Translations under genes and position numbers: made by a program
Part shown: positions 63,128-64,000 of the stretch, piece by piece
Layout of the letters: every line of letters begins with the position of its first letter
How positions within the stretch are numbered: position 1 is the stretch's first letter
DNA from: Pholis gunnellus
Lineage: Eukaryota; Chordata; Actinopteri; Perciformes; Pholidae
NCBI GenBank assembly: GCA_910591455.2
Contig: OU342807.1
Coordinates: 11,923,116 to 11,987,115, forward strand
DNA length: 64,000 nt
Reading direction: 5' to 3'
Notes under the pieces: generated by a model
The model's input: the letters and a program-made list of their open reading frames with translations, nothing else
What the model was told of the DNA's origin: nothing
Database searches by the model: none

Positions 63128-64000
63128 ACAGGTTGCTTCATAGCTTTTAGAAGACTAGCTTGTACTTTGAATATTTCATCAAAACGATGAGGATATAACT
63201 GTTTTATCTTAATGACATCCCCTCCCTGCCTGCACATCTATTTTTAAGAAAAGTTGTAACACCACATCATAATCATCTAAAAAGGAAGGGCCCAATTATC
63301 TATAGTGCTCCTCACTTGAGCCTCTCTCATGGTGCCAAAATTCCCTTCATTATCAGAATATGTCACTCCACGTTTGACAACGAACAAATCCTTTTCTACC
63401 GATCTAATCCCCTTGAATCATGATTATTGAACAAATGCCAAATGTGTGTTACTTGATATATTCAAATTGCTAGGGTGATTAAGAAAGGGATTAGGACAGC
63501 GCTTCTCAATCCTAACCTGAACTCTGGTACAAAATGTGAGGTCACTTGCATTAGAAACACAGATTTAGCGACGGATTTCCAATATAAAAATCCACACCCC
63601 GGAAAATCAGCTACAGAGACCAAAACAGTGTTTTGTACCAGGCTGTGATCATGTTTATTTAGGCTGTATAGTTGGACATTCTAACATGTGGGTATATGGG
63701 GATTGACTTGCTTTTGGAGCCAGCCTCAAGTGGCCATTTTGGCATACCTAAAGGAAACAGCTGAAAGAAGATGTCTCCCATTATATTACTGAATAAATCA
63801 AGGTAGAAGTTACAGTACAGTTGTTGCTCCGTTCACAATCATTAAGGGACACACAGCAGGACAAATTAAGTTAACAGAGGTGCAGTCATGTTTCACAAGA
63901 AGCACATCATAAAGGCGTTGAAAATGGATATATTCCACATATATATTCCCAGAGTACCCAACCTAAGCTAACTGGGGCATAATCACAGGTTCTTTGTAAT

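Overview
The window is vertebrate nuclear DNA, almost certainly from a teleost and probably a percomorph. It has short phase-preserving exons in long AT-rich introns, abundant (CA)n/(TA)n microsatellites, L2-type LINE tails, hAT and piggyBac-like DNA transposons, and interspersed repeats of a kind familiar from percomorph genomes. No bacterial-type genes, operons or CRISPR arrays are present.

The only host gene I can support is the 3' half of ctnna2 (alpha-N-catenin) on the minus strand. Nine coding exons run from 42338 down to the stop codon at 6281. All splice sites are GT/AG, and all phases and lengths sum to 1428 nt (475 residues plus stop). This is the C-terminal part of a protein of about 905 residues: the later M-domain helices, the phosphorylatable acidic linker, and the complete F-actin-binding domain with its C-terminal tail. 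The paralogue call rests on tail and linker residues typical of alpha-N rather than alpha-E catenin. The N-terminal half (beta-catenin and vinculin binding) lies beyond 64000, behind an intron of at least 21.6 kb.

Layout: 1-5424 is downstream flank with repeats and one stretch resembling a conserved regulatory element. 5425-6280 is the probable 3'UTR. 6281-42338 holds the exons and introns. 42339-64000 is one large 5' intron fragment without recognisable coding sequence.

The introns carry two full-length copies of one non-autonomous piggyBac-like element (7312-8761 and 56750-58267, opposite orientation, TTAA-flanked). Each keeps an 84-codon N-terminal transposase ORF, four subterminal palindromes and E2F/GC-box-like promoter motifs. 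Other mobile DNA includes a hAT-type MITE (about 61675-62550), a BED-finger hAT remnant (about 36622-37010), a nested insertion (38570-39838), an L2 LINE 3' fragment (14240-14840), a teleost repeat (31510-32010) and a three-unit repeat (4620-5035).

The most interesting unannotated feature is a candidate 27-nt, phase-0 neural-type microexon (27020-27046). It would insert nine residues exactly at the start of the phospho-linker, and its upstream UGC-rich acceptor resembles SRRM4-dependent microexons. No wholly new biological system is evident.
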